From Xenorhabdus miraniensis (lineage in GTDB: Bacteria; Pseudomonadota; Gammaproteobacteria; Enterobacterales; Enterobacteriaceae): a stretch of 52,953 nucleotides of DNA. Location of the stretch: the NCBI RefSeq assembly GCF_002632615.1, contig NZ_NITZ01000024.1, forward strand, positions 1 through 52,953, in the 5' to 3' direction. The position numbers and the translations under genes are program-made. Of this stretch, positions 10,786 through 20,168 are shown in pieces; the stretch's first letter is position 1, and every line of letters begins with the position of its first letter. The notes beneath the pieces are model-generated. The model saw nothing but the letters and a program-made list of their open reading frames with translations, was not told the DNA's origin and searched no databases.

Positions 10786-11091
10786 ATGCCACAGAAAAAA
10801 AATTCTGAAGATCTACGTGCTGAATTACAATCCCTTGCGGATACTCTGGAAGAAGTGCTCAATAACTCTGGTGATAAATCAAAAGCGGAACTGGAAAAAC
10901 TGCGTAGCAAAGCAGAAAAAACGCTGAAAGATGCGCGTGTTACCCTCAGTGATGCCAGTGATAAGCTGATCAACCAAACGAAAGAATTTGCAGGTCATGC
11001 AGATAATTATGTCCGTGAAAACCCATGGACAGGTGTTGGTATTGGTGCAGCCGTTGGCATCGTCTTAGGTGTATTGCTATCAAGGCGCTGA
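10786..11091 (+). CDS. yqjD: YqjD/ElaB family membrane-anchored ribosome-associated protein
   Basis: A 101-residue protein of the DUF883 family. Residues 1-75 are highly charged and helical (likely coiled coil). The motif YVRENPWTGVGIGAAVGIVLG begins the single C-terminal membrane anchor, ending in LLSRR. In E. coli YqjD is made in stationary phase under RpoS, sits in the inner membrane by its C-terminus and binds ribosomes. The start has a good Shine-Dalgarno sequence (AAGGAG). It heads a tight cluster with yqjE and yqjK. Confidence 0.92.
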   Translation: MPQKKNSEDLRAELQSLADTLEEVLNNSGDKSKAELEKLRSKAEKTLKDARVTLSDASDKLINQTKEFAGHADNYVRENPWTGVGIGAAVGIVLGVLLSRR

Positions 11092-11092
11092 G

Positions 11093-11494
11093 ATGACTTC
11101 ACCATCCCATTCACAAGGCCCAGGAAAAGGGCTATTTGACACTTTACGGCGGGTAGCAGCGATTATTGTTAGCATGGTTGAAAAGCGTATCCAACTCGTT
11201 GCAGTTGAGTTGGAGGAAGGTACTGCGATGCTGACACAACTGCTGCTGATGGTAGGGTTCACATTGTTATTCGCAGGCTTTGGCCTGATGTGCTTACTCA
11301 TGCTGATATTCTGGGCCATCGATCCGAACTATCGGGTAATGGCAATGGTTATTACTGCCGGAACGCTACTGATTCTCGCCGTATTTAGTGCAATCTGGAC
11401 GGTCAGAAAAGCCCGAAAACTCACCTTTTTTAATACAACCCGTGAACAACTGCAAATTGATCGCAAAATGCTGGAGGATGATCATCATGAATAA
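11093..11494 (+). CDS. yqjE: YqjE holin-like membrane protein
   Basis: A 133-residue protein of the phage-holin-like superfamily 3_6, with two hydrophobic segments (about residues 45-70 and 80-105) separated by the short loop DPNYR. The function is unknown. It probably acts in the inner membrane with YqjD and YqjK. The start ATG at 11093 lies one base after the yqjD stop, so the two are translationally linked. Confidence 0.9.
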   Translation: MTSPSHSQGPGKGLFDTLRRVAAIIVSMVEKRIQLVAVELEEGTAMLTQLLLMVGFTLLFAGFGLMCLLMLIFWAIDPNYRVMAMVITAGTLLILAVFSAIWTVRKARKLTFFNTTREQLQIDRKMLEDDHHE

Positions 11495-11783
11495 AGCGTG
11501 GCATCATCAACGAGAGTTACGAAAGCAACAGTTATTAAAAGAGATCCAGCAGCAACGTCAATCACTCTCTGCTTGCTGTCAGCAATGGCTTGATATCACA
11601 CAGCCCTATGATAAAGGCTGGCAGACTCTCCTTGCTTTCAAACCCTATGTTGCCATCGGTGCTGGCATTACCCTGTTTTATGGGCTATGCCGTCATCCGC
11701 AAAAATGTTATCGTTGGTCACGCCGGATGATCACTATTCTTGGTGTCATAAAAACGATACGAAACATGCTGAATAGATATTAG
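11487..11783 (+). CDS. yqjK: YqjK-like protein
   Basis: A 98-residue protein with a charged, glutamine-rich N-terminal helix (RELRKQQLLKEIQQQRQSL) and a short hydrophobic patch around residues 50-65. It is the third member of the conserved yqjDEK set. The ATG at 11487 overlaps the yqjE stop by eight bases (ATGAATAA), with GGAGGA just upstream. No biochemical role is known. Confidence 0.85.
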   Translation: MNKAWHHQRELRKQQLLKEIQQQRQSLSACCQQWLDITQPYDKGWQTLLAFKPYVAIGAGITLFYGLCRHPQKCYRWSRRMITILGVIKTIRNMLNRY

Positions 11784-11997
11784 CCAATCAGCCTCAATAG
11801 CTAAACCTCAATAACTCTCTTTCAAAAAAACTGCATTAAATTGTTAGTATTCTTTACTATCAACAAATAACGCCTCTTCTTAGAATGCCACCATCAGATA
11901 ATGATTAACAAATTGTGCTTTTTTGTCCGTTTTTTGGTCATTTTAATCTAGGCAGACAACTTATTTATCGTTACCCGCAGTATTCTTGGAGACAATA

Positions 11998-12393
11998 ATG
12001 AAAAAATTTGAAGATAGTGGCTTGCTGATCGCTCGTATTTTAATATCCGTTCTTTTCATCATCGCAGGATATGGAAAATTGGGTGATGCCTATGCGGGGA
12101 CGCAAGAATTTATGGAAGCCATGAAAGTGCCAGGCATTTTACTGCCATTAACAATTTTGCTTGAACTCGGTGGTGGGCTTGCTGTGATGTTCGGCCTGTT
12201 AACGCGTACCACATCCGTATTTATATTTATTTTCTGTATCCTGACAGCGGTCCTGTTCCACAATGATTTTTCAGATGGAATGAACCTGACGATGTTCCTG
12301 AAAAACTTCTCCATTGGTGCAGGCTATCTGATGCTGGCAATGATGGGGCCGGGTAAATTTAGTATTGATGGTGCATTGAAGAAAAACTGGTAA
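11998..12393 (+). CDS. yqjF: DoxX-family membrane protein YqjF
   Basis: A 131-residue inner-membrane protein with four hydrophobic segments. The first contains the family motif LIARILISVLFIIAGYGKL; a LELGGGLAVMFGLLTR segment and the short HNDF loop follow. DoxX proteins are linked to quinone or thiol redox chemistry, but the role of YqjF is not settled. I chose the ATG at 11998 (TTGGAGA upstream) over an in-frame TTG at 11986. It is preceded by 214 bases without a gene and followed by a strong terminator, so it is likely transcribed alone. Confidence 0.9.
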   Translation: MKKFEDSGLLIARILISVLFIIAGYGKLGDAYAGTQEFMEAMKVPGILLPLTILLELGGGLAVMFGLLTRTTSVFIFIFCILTAVLFHNDFSDGMNLTMFLKNFSIGAGYLMLAMMGPGKFSIDGALKKNW

Positions 12394-12404
12394 TCAATAA
12401 TACA

Positions 12405-12446
12405 AAAGCCCCTTGCTTTGAATAATCAGCAAGGGGCTTTTTTTAT
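12405..12446. terminator. Bidirectional terminator between yqjF and yhaJ
   Basis: Perfect 13-bp stem AAAGCCCCTTGCT/AGCAAGGGGCTTT with a 10-base loop and a long T run; it overlaps the end of yhaJ. Confidence 0.95.
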
Positions 12447-13339
12447 TTCTTCATAAATAGCTTAGGAATTTCACGCAAGCACCAAGACTTGGCTTCTCCC
12501 ATACTATCTCGCCGCCATGCCATAATGATGTTGGTTTCATGGCTATATTCTGAACCAATAACACGCAATCGACCTTCAGCAATATCCTGTTCTACCATCG
12601 GATATGGCATCGTCGCCACTCCCAATCCTGCCAAAAGCGCCCGGCGCTTGTCTTCCAGTGAACTGACCGTCAGGCGCCGTTGTTTATCCAACAACTGAAC
12701 CGTCAATACAGGACGCTCCCGTGCTGTATCCGCTACCGCGATCCCACGGTACTTCACCCGTGTGGCATCAGACAATGGTTCAGGTTCATGATGAATAGGA
12801 TGATCCACACTGGCAACATAGACGTTATTAATAGAATAAAGTGCACGTGAATTTATTTCAGCCGAGGCCCGGAAATGGAGATCCGGTGCAATTACAATGT
12901 CAGCATGTCCCGTTTCCAGGCGCTCCCAAGCTCCTGCCAATACTTCTGTCATTAACGAAAGCTGAGTGTTCGATTTTTTTGCCAATCGATCCACAAGAGG
13001 AAAAAGCGATGAAATCGGAAACAAAGCTTCACATACAATGGTCAGATGCGTTTCCCAACCACGAGCAAGCGATTCCGCATCTGCTGTCAATTTATCCGCC
13101 GCCTCAAGCAATAACCGCCCCCGCTCCAGCAGCATCCGGCCAACATTGGTAAATTTCGTACGATGACCGGAACGATCAAACAGCACCACATCCAGCTCTT
13201 CTTCCAACTTCTGCATGGTATAACTCAATGCAGAGGGAACTCGCCCCAATTCATCCGCTGCCGCCGCAAAACTTCCCCGTCGATCTATCGCATCCATGAC
13301 TCGTAGGGATTCCAATGTAAGCGCACGTTCTTTGCCCAT
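12443..13339 (-). CDS. yhaJ: LysR-type regulator YhaJ
   Basis: A 298-residue LysR-type transcription regulator, the same length as E. coli YhaJ and almost identical in the DNA-binding part. The helix-turn-helix lies at residues 9-67 (RRGSFAAAADELGRVPSALS). The effector domain contains WERLETGHADIVIAPDLHF and AVADTARERPVLTVQLLDKQ. In E. coli YhaJ activates yqjF and yhaK, responds to nitroaromatic compounds, and influences virulence genes. Both yqjF and yhaK flank it here, which fits local control. It is divergent from yhaK with a palindrome between. Confidence 0.95.
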   Translation of the reverse strand: MGKERALTLESLRVMDAIDRRGSFAAAADELGRVPSALSYTMQKLEEELDVVLFDRSGHRTKFTNVGRMLLERGRLLLEAADKLTADAESLARGWETHLTIVCEALFPISSLFPLVDRLAKKSNTQLSLMTEVLAGAWERLETGHADIVIAPDLHFRASAEINSRALYSINNVYVASVDHPIHHEPEPLSDATRVKYRGIAVADTARERPVLTVQLLDKQRRLTVSSLEDKRRALLAGLGVATMPYPMVEQDIAEGRLRVIGSEYSHETNIIMAWRRDSMGEAKSWCLREIPKLFMKK

Positions 13340-13419
13340 ATTTTTCTCAATCAGGAATTTTGAATATAGCCACCAGATTAACTGGCTAACATTTCAACGT
13401 CCAGATAATTAAGATCGGG

Positions 13420-13437
13420 ACCAATAGGTTTATTGGT
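13420..13437 (+). promoter_or_regulatory. Perfect 18-bp palindrome before yhaK
   Basis: ACCAATA, GGTT, TATTGGT: perfect 7-bp arms around a 4-base centre, 16 bases before the yhaK start. It may be a YhaJ operator or another regulator's site. Confidence 0.5.
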
Positions 13438-13453
13438 TAAAGAGATGACAGCT

Positions 13454-14155
13454 ATGATGATAACGAGAACAGCAAAGCAATGCGGTACAGCCGATTATGG
13501 CTGGTTACAAGCTCGCTATACTTTTTCATTCGGCCATTATTTTGACCCAAAATTTTTGAACTACCGGGCGCTACGTGTTCTTAATCAGGAGGTTTTAGCG
13601 CCTAACGCCGAATTCCAGCCCAAGTCTTACCCCCATGTTGATATTCTGAATATTATCCTGCAAGGAGAGGCTCAATACCGTGACAGCGAAGGAAACCATT
13701 TCCACGCGAGGCAAGGGGATTGTCTGCTGTTTTCTGCCCGTCAGGGCATTAGTTACAGTGAACATAATTCCAGTGACAAAATCCCCCTTACACGGTTGCA
13801 ACTCTGGCTTAATGCCTGCCCCCAGCAAGAACCCCTGCCATTACAACATAAGGTTCTGCCAAATGTACCATTAACATTGCTGGCTTCCCCTACATCAGAA
13901 AACAACAGCATGTATCTGCGCCAACAGGTATGGATAAGCTATCTTGCGGTGAAAAGCCATGATAGCCAAATTCTGACTTTGCGAGGCAAACATGCCTACC
14001 TGCAATCTATCAGTGGCAATGCCCGCATTCACGGCAATAAAAATAATAATCTCGAGATTAAATGTGGGGATGGCGTTTTTATTCAGGAAGAACAGGAAGT
14101 CACATTGCTGGCAGATACCCCATTCCGGGGACTGTTGATTGATTTAGCTGACTGA
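13454..14155 (+). CDS. yhaK: Pirin-like bicupin YhaK
   Basis: A 233-residue pirin-family bicupin. The N-terminal cupin holds DYGWLQARYTFSFGHYFDP and the YPHVDILNIILQGEAQYRDS stretch; the second cupin ends GDGVFIQEEQEVTLLA. E. coli YhaK is a cytosolic protein sensitive to oxidants that, unlike true pirins, lacks most metal ligands. I chose the ATG at 13454 (MMITRTAKQ, versus MITTRTARQ in E. coli). A TTG 21 bases upstream would overlap the palindrome and has no support. It is probably controlled by YhaJ. Confidence 0.9.
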   Translation: MMITRTAKQCGTADYGWLQARYTFSFGHYFDPKFLNYRALRVLNQEVLAPNAEFQPKSYPHVDILNIILQGEAQYRDSEGNHFHARQGDCLLFSARQGISYSEHNSSDKIPLTRLQLWLNACPQQEPLPLQHKVLPNVPLTLLASPTSENNSMYLRQQVWISYLAVKSHDSQILTLRGKHAYLQSISGNARIHGNKNNNLEIKCGDGVFIQEEQEVTLLADTPFRGLLIDLAD

Positions 14156-14217
14156 TTCAGCATCGTTTTCTTTTTTCCCGGAAATTTTCCCAGAAATTGT
14201 TCCCAGAAATAAAGAAA

Positions 14218-14247
14218 AGCCCTATAAAGCAAATACTTTATAGGGCT
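14218..14247 (-). terminator. Terminator of rnpB
   Basis: Perfect 12-bp stem AGCCCTATAAAG/CTTTATAGGGCT with a 6-base loop. On the minus strand TTTTCTTT follows directly, five bases beyond the RNase P RNA 3' end. It may also help to end yhaK transcripts. Confidence 0.85.
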
Positions 14248-14251
14248 GAAT

Positions 14252-14636
<385 letters not shown>

Positions 14637-14675
14637 GGCGCGGATTATAAGAGGTTTGCTATCCAATGTATAGGG
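14637..14675 (-). promoter_or_regulatory. rnpB promoter
   Basis: On the minus strand a perfect TATAAT (14644-14649) lies about 7 bases before the mature 5' end. The -35 is less clear (TATACA at 17 bp spacing). It sits between the rsmI stop and rnpB. Confidence 0.7.
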
Positions 14676-14679
14676 ATTT

Positions 14680-15570
14680 TCACGCGTCTTCTTCAATTTG
14701 TTCAAGGGCTGAATTTTGATCCAAGGCGTAGCGGTACAACGCATTTTTCTTCACACCGTGGATTTCCGCAGCCAATGCCGCTGCCTTTTTCAATGGCAAC
14801 TCGTTTTGCAATAATGCCAGTGTCCGCAAAGCTTCCAACGGTAAACTATCTTCTGCCGGTTTGCGATACCCTTCCACAATCAGCACCATTTCACCCCGGC
14901 GGCGCATTTCATCTTCTTTGATCCATGCCAGAAGTTCACCCGCAGGCATCCCCTGAATGGATTCCCACGTTTTAGTCAACTCCCGTGCCAACACAATATA
15001 GCGATCTGCACCCCACACTTTCACAATATCTTCTAAACTGTCCAACAACCGATGTGTCGATTCGTAGAAGATCAACGTGCGTGTTTCTTGCGCCAACTCA
15101 CGCAGGGTATCTTGACGCCCCTTACTTTTTGCAGGAAGGAAGCCTTCATAGCAGAAACGATCAGACGGCAGGCCAGCAGCGGACAGTGCCGTAATCGCTG
15201 CACAAGGGCCCGGCAATGGGACTACATTGATGCCTGCTTCACGACAACGACGAACAAGATGATAGCCGGGATCGTTAATCAAAGGCGTACCTGCATCAGA
15301 GACTAATGCGATGCTCGTTCCTTGTTCCAGCTTCGCAATTAATTGATCTGCTTTTTGCTGTTCATTATGATCATGAAGTGCGAACATGCGCGCATTAATG
15401 GCAAAATGTTGAAGCAACAAGCCAGTGTGTCGCGTATCTTCGGCTGCAATCAAATCGACATGTTTAAGAACTTCAAGAGCACGCTGAGTTATATCCCCCA
15501 GATTTCCAATAGGGGTTGGCACAACATACAGCGTGGATGTCGTAACCACTGCTCGATTGGTTTGATTCAT
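14680..15570 (-). CDS. rsmI: 16S rRNA 2'-O-ribose C1402 methyltransferase
   Basis: A 296-residue SAM-dependent methyltransferase of the tetrapyrrole-methylase fold. It methylates the ribose of C1402 in 16S rRNA, tuning decoding at the P site. Visible motifs are [15 protein letters not shown] at the start, [20 protein letters not shown] and the [10 protein letters not shown] loop near residue 120, with FYESTHRL further on. A helical C-terminal tail follows. Length fits E. coli RsmI (286). It is divergent from lpoA, with 63 bases between, as in E. coli. Confidence 0.96.
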   Translation of the reverse strand: MNQTNRAVVTTSTLYVVPTPIGNLGDITQRALEVLKHVDLIAAEDTRHTGLLLQHFAINARMFALHDHNEQQKADQLIAKLEQGTSIALVSDAGTPLINDPGYHLVRRCREAGINVVPLPGPCAAITALSAAGLPSDRFCYEGFLPAKSKGRQDTLRELAQETRTLIFYESTHRLLDSLEDIVKVWGADRYIVLARELTKTWESIQGMPAGELLAWIKEDEMRRRGEMVLIVEGYRKPAEDSLPLEALRTLALLQNELPLKKAAALAAEIHGVKKNALYRYALDQNSALEQIEEDA

Positions 15571-15633
15571 TGTTTCATCCGAATGACCGATTTAAAATTG
15601 AGCATCTTTGAAAAAAACATCACTGGATACAGT

Positions 15634-17607
15634 ATGCTTCCCTCAATTTTTGTGCGTTTCAAAACTGTTTTAGTCTACACAGCCTTACTGTCGACTATGA
15701 TTATTGCAGGGTGTACCATGCCCGAACGGCAAGGGCAACCAACTTCTCAGCCTCAAGACAAGATCAGCGCAGAGATTAACCGCTATCAGGCCATTATTGA
15801 CGCAGCCCATAACCAACCATCACTTGATGTGATCCGTGCTTACATTGCACTGGAGCCTCATGTGACAGATGAAGCTGGCCGACAGAAGAATATTGATGAG
15901 ACATGGCAAGTTCTGACGCATCTTTCTCCACAACAACTCAGTGAGTTGGTGATTAACGCCAATGAATATACGTTGCAGGGCTGGCTCGATTTACTCAATG
16001 CTTACCAGACTAATAGGCAGGATCTCGATAAATTGCGTTCTGCCATCCACGATTGGCAAATCCGCTATTCAAATAATCCTGCTGCACGTAGCTTACCTAC
16101 CGAACTGCAACAAATGCTGCAAAAATCAAAAGATGGTCATGCAATCATTGGCCTGTTCCTGCCGTTGAGCGGTCAGGCAAAAGTGTTTGGTGAAGCTATT
16201 CGTCAGGGTTTCCTTGATGCACAAAAAGGATTGCCAAAGCCGTCATTGCCAGCCAATGTTACAGATTCAGGCAGTAACGATACAACCAACGCTGCACATA
16301 CTCAGAATACAGACGCCACCGCTGCGGCATCAACACCAGAAGGAGAATCAGTGGCTGGTACTTCAGTTGCCAGTATTTCAGATGCTAGTAACACACCGCT
16401 TGCGGATGAAACTAACCGATCATCTTCAACCGAAATTTCAGCAACCACTACTTCTTCCACAATCAATGATGCCCCGGTTAATGATCAAGCCGTAAAAGTC
16501 TATGATACCAACAGCCAGCCACTCGCAAATCTACTCGCGCAAGCAGAGCAAGATGGCGTGACATTGGTTGTTGGGCCATTATTAAAACCTAATGTGGAAC
16601 AATTGGTACAGGTTGAGACGCCATTGAATATTCTGGCCCTCAATGAATTGGATGTGCCACAAGTACGGCCGAATATCTGTTATTTCTCACTGTCTCCTGA
16701 AGATGAAGCGAAAAGTGCTGCCATACATATTTGGCAGCAACAGAAGCGTAATCCCCTGATCTTAATACCTCGTACCGATTTGGGCAGCAGGGTTGCAAAA
16801 GCCTTTGCAAAAGAATGGCAGAAACTAGGCGGTCAGGCGGTATTACAGCAAACTTTCGGGACTACGGGAGAAATGAGACAATCCATGAACCGTGGCGTTG
16901 GCATTCGCATGTCTGGCACACGGGTTCCGGTCAGTGCTTCTGTGACAGATTCAGCTCAGGGCAATATTTCCCAGAGCAATATTTCTCAGGACAATATTTC
17001 TCAGAACAATATTTCTCAGAACAATACCAATACACCGGTTATTTCCCCAAGCTCAGCCAATGGCCCGGTGGATGCGGTTTACATTGTTGCAACAGCGGAT
17101 GAACTGTCAATTATTAAGCCAATGATCGATATGGCGATCAGTTCCCGCAAAAAACCAGCTCTTTATGCCAATTCACGCAGTAATAAATCAGGTACAGGCC
17201 CGGATTTCCGACTAGAAATGGATGGCATGCAGTTCAGCGATATCCCATTGCTGACAGGTACGAACGTTCCGCTGATGCAGCAAGCAGCCAAAAAATTTAC
17301 CAATGATTATAGCCTGATGCGCCTTTACGCAATGGGGATAGATGCGTGGTCACTGGCAAATCAGTTTACGCAGATGCAACAAGAGAGTGGGTTCCGTTTG
17401 AATGGCGCATCAGGGGAACTTTCTGTCACAGATAATTGCATTATTTCGCGACAGCTACCCTGGATGCAGTTCAGCAATGGCCGTATCACACCTGAAAATT
17501 CCAACCACGTGGGAAATAGCACTGGCACTGACGGCATAAATAACCCCGACAATGTGAACGATTCAGATAATGTAAATAATTCGGGTCAAAGTAATGCGGT
17601 ACAATAA
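15634..17607 (+). CDS. lpoA: Outer-membrane lipoprotein activator of PBP1A
   Basis: A 657-residue lipoprotein that reaches from the outer membrane to stimulate the transpeptidase of PBP1A. The signal peptide ends at lipobox IIAGC near residue 27. The start ATG at 15634 matches E. coli (MLPSIF versus MVPSTF); an upstream extension of the frame to 15343 would cross rsmI and is not used. The N-terminal TPR-like region is unusually short: only about 23 residues precede the NRYQAIIDA block that lies about 110 residues after the Cys in E. coli. The C-terminal periplasmic-binding-like domain is intact (IIGLFLPLSGQAKVFG, VVGPLLKPNVEQL, FRLEMDGMQFSDIPLL). It also has a long Ser/Thr/Ala-rich insert (about 205-285), a 5-residue tandem repeat, and an extra Asn/Asp-rich tail. 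Confidence 0.93.
   Translation: MLPSIFVRFKTVLVYTALLSTMIIAGCTMPERQGQPTSQPQDKISAEINRYQAIIDAAHNQPSLDVIRAYIALEPHVTDEAGRQKNIDETWQVLTHLSPQQLSELVINANEYTLQGWLDLLNAYQTNRQDLDKLRSAIHDWQIRYSNNPAARSLPTELQQMLQKSKDGHAIIGLFLPLSGQAKVFGEAIRQGFLDAQKGLPKPSLPANVTDSGSNDTTNAAHTQNTDATAAASTPEGESVAGTSVASISDASNTPLADETNRSSSTEISATTTSSTINDAPVNDQAVKVYDTNSQPLANLLAQAEQDGVTLVVGPLLKPNVEQLVQVETPLNILALNELDVPQVRPNICYFSLSPEDEAKSAAIHIWQQQKRNPLILIPRTDLGSRVAKAFAKEWQKLGGQAVLQQTFGTTGEMRQSMNRGVGIRMSGTRVPVSASVTDSAQGNISQSNISQDNISQNNISQNNTNTPVISPSSANGPVDAVYIVATADELSIIKPMIDMAISSRKKPALYANSRSNKSGTGPDFRLEMDGMQFSDIPLLTGTNVPLMQQAAKKFTNDYSLMRLYAMGIDAWSLANQFTQMQQESGFRLNGASGELSVTDNCIISRQLPWMQFSNGRITPENSNHVGNSTGTDGINNPDNVNDSDNVNNSGQSNAVQ
16963..17022 (+). 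repeat. Four 15-bp tandem repeats inside lpoA
   Basis: Four adjacent copies of AATATTTCTCAGAAC-like units (1-3 changes) encode NISQ(S/D/N) repeats. They lie in a loop that is variable in the family. Confidence 0.95.
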
Positions 17608-17733
17608 GTACCGGACTGACGTAATAAATAACGCAAATACATGGCGTGAGTATAGGCGCGTTCAACTGTTGGCGCGCCTTCTGCCTCACTGACTGTAAAT
17701 CAATAGGTATCATGTTTTATTGGTTATTTTAGG

Positions 17734-18117
17734 ATGAAAAAACTAACAACTAATCGCTATGCGCAGGGACGCCATTACGAACATCAGGCTAAACAGTTTT
17801 TACAGAAACAAGGGCTTGCCTTTGTTGCAGAGAATGTGAAAATTCGTGGCGGGGAAATCGATCTGATCATGCGTGATAAACACACATGGGTATTCGTTGA
17901 AGTCCGTTTCCGTCAGAACTCACAATACGGAGATGCCATTGCTACAATTACCAAAAACAAGCGTAAGAAGCTGCTGCATACAGCCGCTGTTTGGTTGTAT
18001 CAACGCAATGAATGTCTGGAAACGGCCTCGTGCCGCTTTGATGTTTGTGCGATAACAGGTCAGAAATTTGAATGGCTGAAAAATGCTTTCACCCTGAATG
18101 AGAACCTATTCCTGTAG
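17734..18117 (+). CDS. yraN: YraN family nuclease-fold protein (UPF0102)
   Basis: A 127-residue protein of the restriction-endonuclease-like fold. The core motifs are the N-terminal GRHYEHQAKQFL helix, GGEIDLIMRD with the catalytic-type Glu and Asp, and FVEVRFR, where the usual Lys of the E-x-K motif is replaced by Arg as in E. coli. Its activity is not established. It lies downstream of lpoA in the conserved lpoA-yraN-diaA-dolP order. A weak GC stem (AGGCGCG/CGCGCCT, about 17656-17681) separates it from lpoA. Confidence 0.92.
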   Translation: MKKLTTNRYAQGRHYEHQAKQFLQKQGLAFVAENVKIRGGEIDLIMRDKHTWVFVEVRFRQNSQYGDAIATITKNKRKKLLHTAAVWLYQRNECLETASCRFDVCAITGQKFEWLKNAFTLNENLFL

Positions 18118-18168
18118 ATTCTCAGTTTTCTCGCTAAATAAACATACCCAATATACATAGGTCATAAC

Positions 18169-18759
18169 GTGCTGGATAGAATTAAAGTCTGCTTCACAGA
18201 AAGTATTCAAACTCAGATCGCAGCAGCAGAAGCATTACCCGACGCAATATCACGCGCCGCAATGATGCTGGTTCAATCACTGCTGAACGGCAACAAAATT
18301 CTTTGCTGTGGTAACGGCGGGTCTGCCGCAACCGCACAGCGTTTTGCCGCCAGCATGATAAATCGCTTTGAAACAGAGCGCCCAAGTCTGCCAGCTTTGT
18401 CACTGAATACTGATAATGTGGTGATCACTGCCATCACCAGTAGTAAACAGCCTGACGAAATCTACGCTAAACAAGTCAGAGCATTAGGGCATGCCGGAGA
18501 TGTTCTGCTCGCCATTTCTACGCATGGAAACAGCCGGGATATCATCAAAGCAGTGGAAGCGGCTGTCACGCGTGATATGACGATTGTTGCGCTAACAGGT
18601 TACGATGGTGGAGAAGTGGCGGGATTACTGGGGCCGCAGGATGTTGAAATCCGGATCCCCTCACACCATAGCATCAGGATCCAAGAGGTTCATATGTTGA
18701 CAATCAATTGTCTGTGCGACTTAATCGACAATACGTTATTTCCTCATCAGGATGAATAA
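18169..18759 (+). CDS. diaA: DnaA initiator-associating protein
   Basis: A 196-residue SIS-domain protein that binds DnaA as a tetramer and promotes orderly assembly of DnaA on oriC. The phosphosugar-type loop [18 protein letters not shown] and the [15 protein letters not shown] segment are conserved, and the C-terminus matches E. coli DiaA closely ([15 protein letters not shown]). It starts with GTG at 18169 behind a short AGG Shine-Dalgarno sequence, which suggests modest translation. Eleven bases separate it from dolP. Confidence 0.95.
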   Translation: MLDRIKVCFTESIQTQIAAAEALPDAISRAAMMLVQSLLNGNKILCCGNGGSAATAQRFAASMINRFETERPSLPALSLNTDNVVITAITSSKQPDEIYAKQVRALGHAGDVLLAISTHGNSRDIIKAVEAAVTRDMTIVALTGYDGGEVAGLLGPQDVEIRIPSHHSIRIQEVHMLTINCLCDLIDNTLFPHQDE

Positions 18760-18770
18760 GGAGCCAACTA

Positions 18771-19346
18771 ATGCGATTATTTTCTCTATTATTGGTATGT
18801 TTCAGTGCAATGTTATTACAAGGATGTATTGGCGCTGCTGTCGTGGGTTCCGCCGCGATTGCGACAAAAGCAGGTTCAGATCCACGGACTATCGGGCAGC
18901 AAGTTGACGATACGACTTTGGAAGCCCGGGTCAGCAATGCGATTAGCAAAGACCCACAAATTAAGGCACAAGCCCGGGTCGTGGTCACTGTATATCAAGG
19001 CAAAGTTCTTTTGACTGGGCAAAGCCCCGATATGGCTCTGGCTGATCGGGCAAAGCAGATTGCTTCAAAAGTTGAAGGCACCGACGTGGTATATAACGAG
19101 ATCCGCCAAGGCAATCCGGTTGCTCTGGGTACTGCCTCCGCAGATACTTGGCTGACAACCAAAGTTCGTTCGAAAATTTTAACCAGTGATGCAGTCAAAT
19201 CCTCCAGCATCAAAGTAGTGACTGAAAACGGTGAAGTCTTCTTGTTCGGTATTGTGACTAAACAAGAAGGGGCAGCCGCAGCGAAAATAGCCAGTGAAAC
19301 CAGCGGCGTCAGACGCGTGACAACAGCCTTTACTGATCTCAACTAA
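18771..19346 (+). CDS. dolP: Dual-BON-domain outer-membrane lipoprotein
   Basis: A 191-residue lipoprotein (formerly YraP). It has a signal peptide with lipobox LLQGC at Cys19, then BON domain 1 (about 48-115, with LEARVSNAISKDP) and BON domain 2 (about 125-191, with TWLTTKVRSKIL). DolP binds anionic phospholipids in the outer membrane, localises to division sites and supports envelope integrity and BAM function. In E. coli it belongs to the sigma-E regulon. The start has a strong AAGGAG. A terminator follows at once. Confidence 0.95.
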   Translation: MRLFSLLLVCFSAMLLQGCIGAAVVGSAAIATKAGSDPRTIGQQVDDTTLEARVSNAISKDPQIKAQARVVVTVYQGKVLLTGQSPDMALADRAKQIASKVEGTDVVYNEIRQGNPVALGTASADTWLTTKVRSKILTSDAVKSSSIKVVTENGEVFLFGIVTKQEGAAAAKIASETSGVRRVTTAFTDLN

Positions 19347-19379
19347 AGAATTCGATTTAAACGCTCAACGACAGCCTAC

Positions 19380-19408
19380 AAGCGGCACAAATCAGTGCCG
19401 CTTTTTTA
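19380..19408 (+). terminator. Terminator after dolP
   Basis: Perfect 9-bp stem AAGCGGCAC/GTGCCGCTT with a 6-base loop and T6. Confidence 0.93.
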
Positions 19409-19439
19409 TTGGTTTTCCACTCTTACCTCAGTGGATTTT

Positions 19440-20168
19440 CTATCTCAAATGATGTTGCTTTAGGAAGTTCTCTCCCCCCATTAACTGCATTTGCCGCAAA
19501 ACCCATTGTTGACGTTGCAATATATAGGCAGAAGGCGCATTGATTTTATAACGGTGAGGATTTGGTAATACAGCCGCGAGCAACGCAGCTTCAGACGCGG
19601 TCAATCGGCTGGCGGGTTTACCGAAGTAATGCTGAGCCGCTTCTTCCACGCCAAAAATGCCATTGCCAAAATCAGCAATATTGAGATAGACCGTCAGGAT
19701 ACGCTTCTTTGACCACAATAATTCCAGTACTGCCGTTATTCCCGCTTCCAGTCCTTTTCTTACCCAACTACGCCCTTCCCACAAAAATAAATTTTTGGCT
19801 GTTTGCTGAGAAATCGTCGATGCTCCCCGCATGCGCGACTGATATTTTTTGTTATGCTCCATTGCAGTTTCGATAGCATCAAAATCAAATCCCCAATGTT
19901 TTGGGAATTTTTGATCTTCGGCGGCAATAACGGCTAATGTCATATAAGGCGAAATTTGATTCTGATCCACCCATGAAGAACGAGAAACATAAGATAAATT
20001 AATTGAGATTAAGGCGCTTATTTGTCGCTCTATCATCACCATAGAAAACGGCACCGGCAGAAATGAAAACGCGATTACAGCAACAAACCATAGGAGTGTG
20101 ATCCATACGGCAATTCTTTTCAGCCAGCACCATAATATTGAAAAAGGATTTTTCATCCGCTTACTCAA
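19440..20168 (-). CDS. mtgA: Monofunctional peptidoglycan glycosyltransferase
   Basis: A 242-residue family 51 glycosyltransferase that polymerises lipid II into glycan strands. It has an N-terminal membrane anchor (about 18-38), the catalytic motif [14 protein letters not shown] with the essential Glu near residue 84, [17 protein letters not shown], and [22 protein letters not shown]. Length equals E. coli MtgA. Its ATG lies inside the end of elbB (8-base overlap), so the two are co-translated, as in E. coli. Confidence 0.96.
   Translation of the reverse strand: MSKRMKNPFSILWCWLKRIAVWITLLWFVAVIAFSFLPVPFSMVMIERQISALISINLSYVSRSSWVDQNQISPYMTLAVIAAEDQKFPKHWGFDFDAIETAMEHNKKYQSRMRGASTISQQTAKNLFLWEGRSWVRKGLEAGITAVLELLWSKKRILTVYLNIADFGNGIFGVEEAAQHYFGKPASRLTASEAALLAAVLPNPHRYKINAPSAYILQRQQWVLRQMQLMGGENFLKQHHLR

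Noticed and set aside
15343..15633. Upstream extension of lpoA
   Set aside because: It is antisense to rsmI, has no homology, and the lipoprotein signal starts at 15634.
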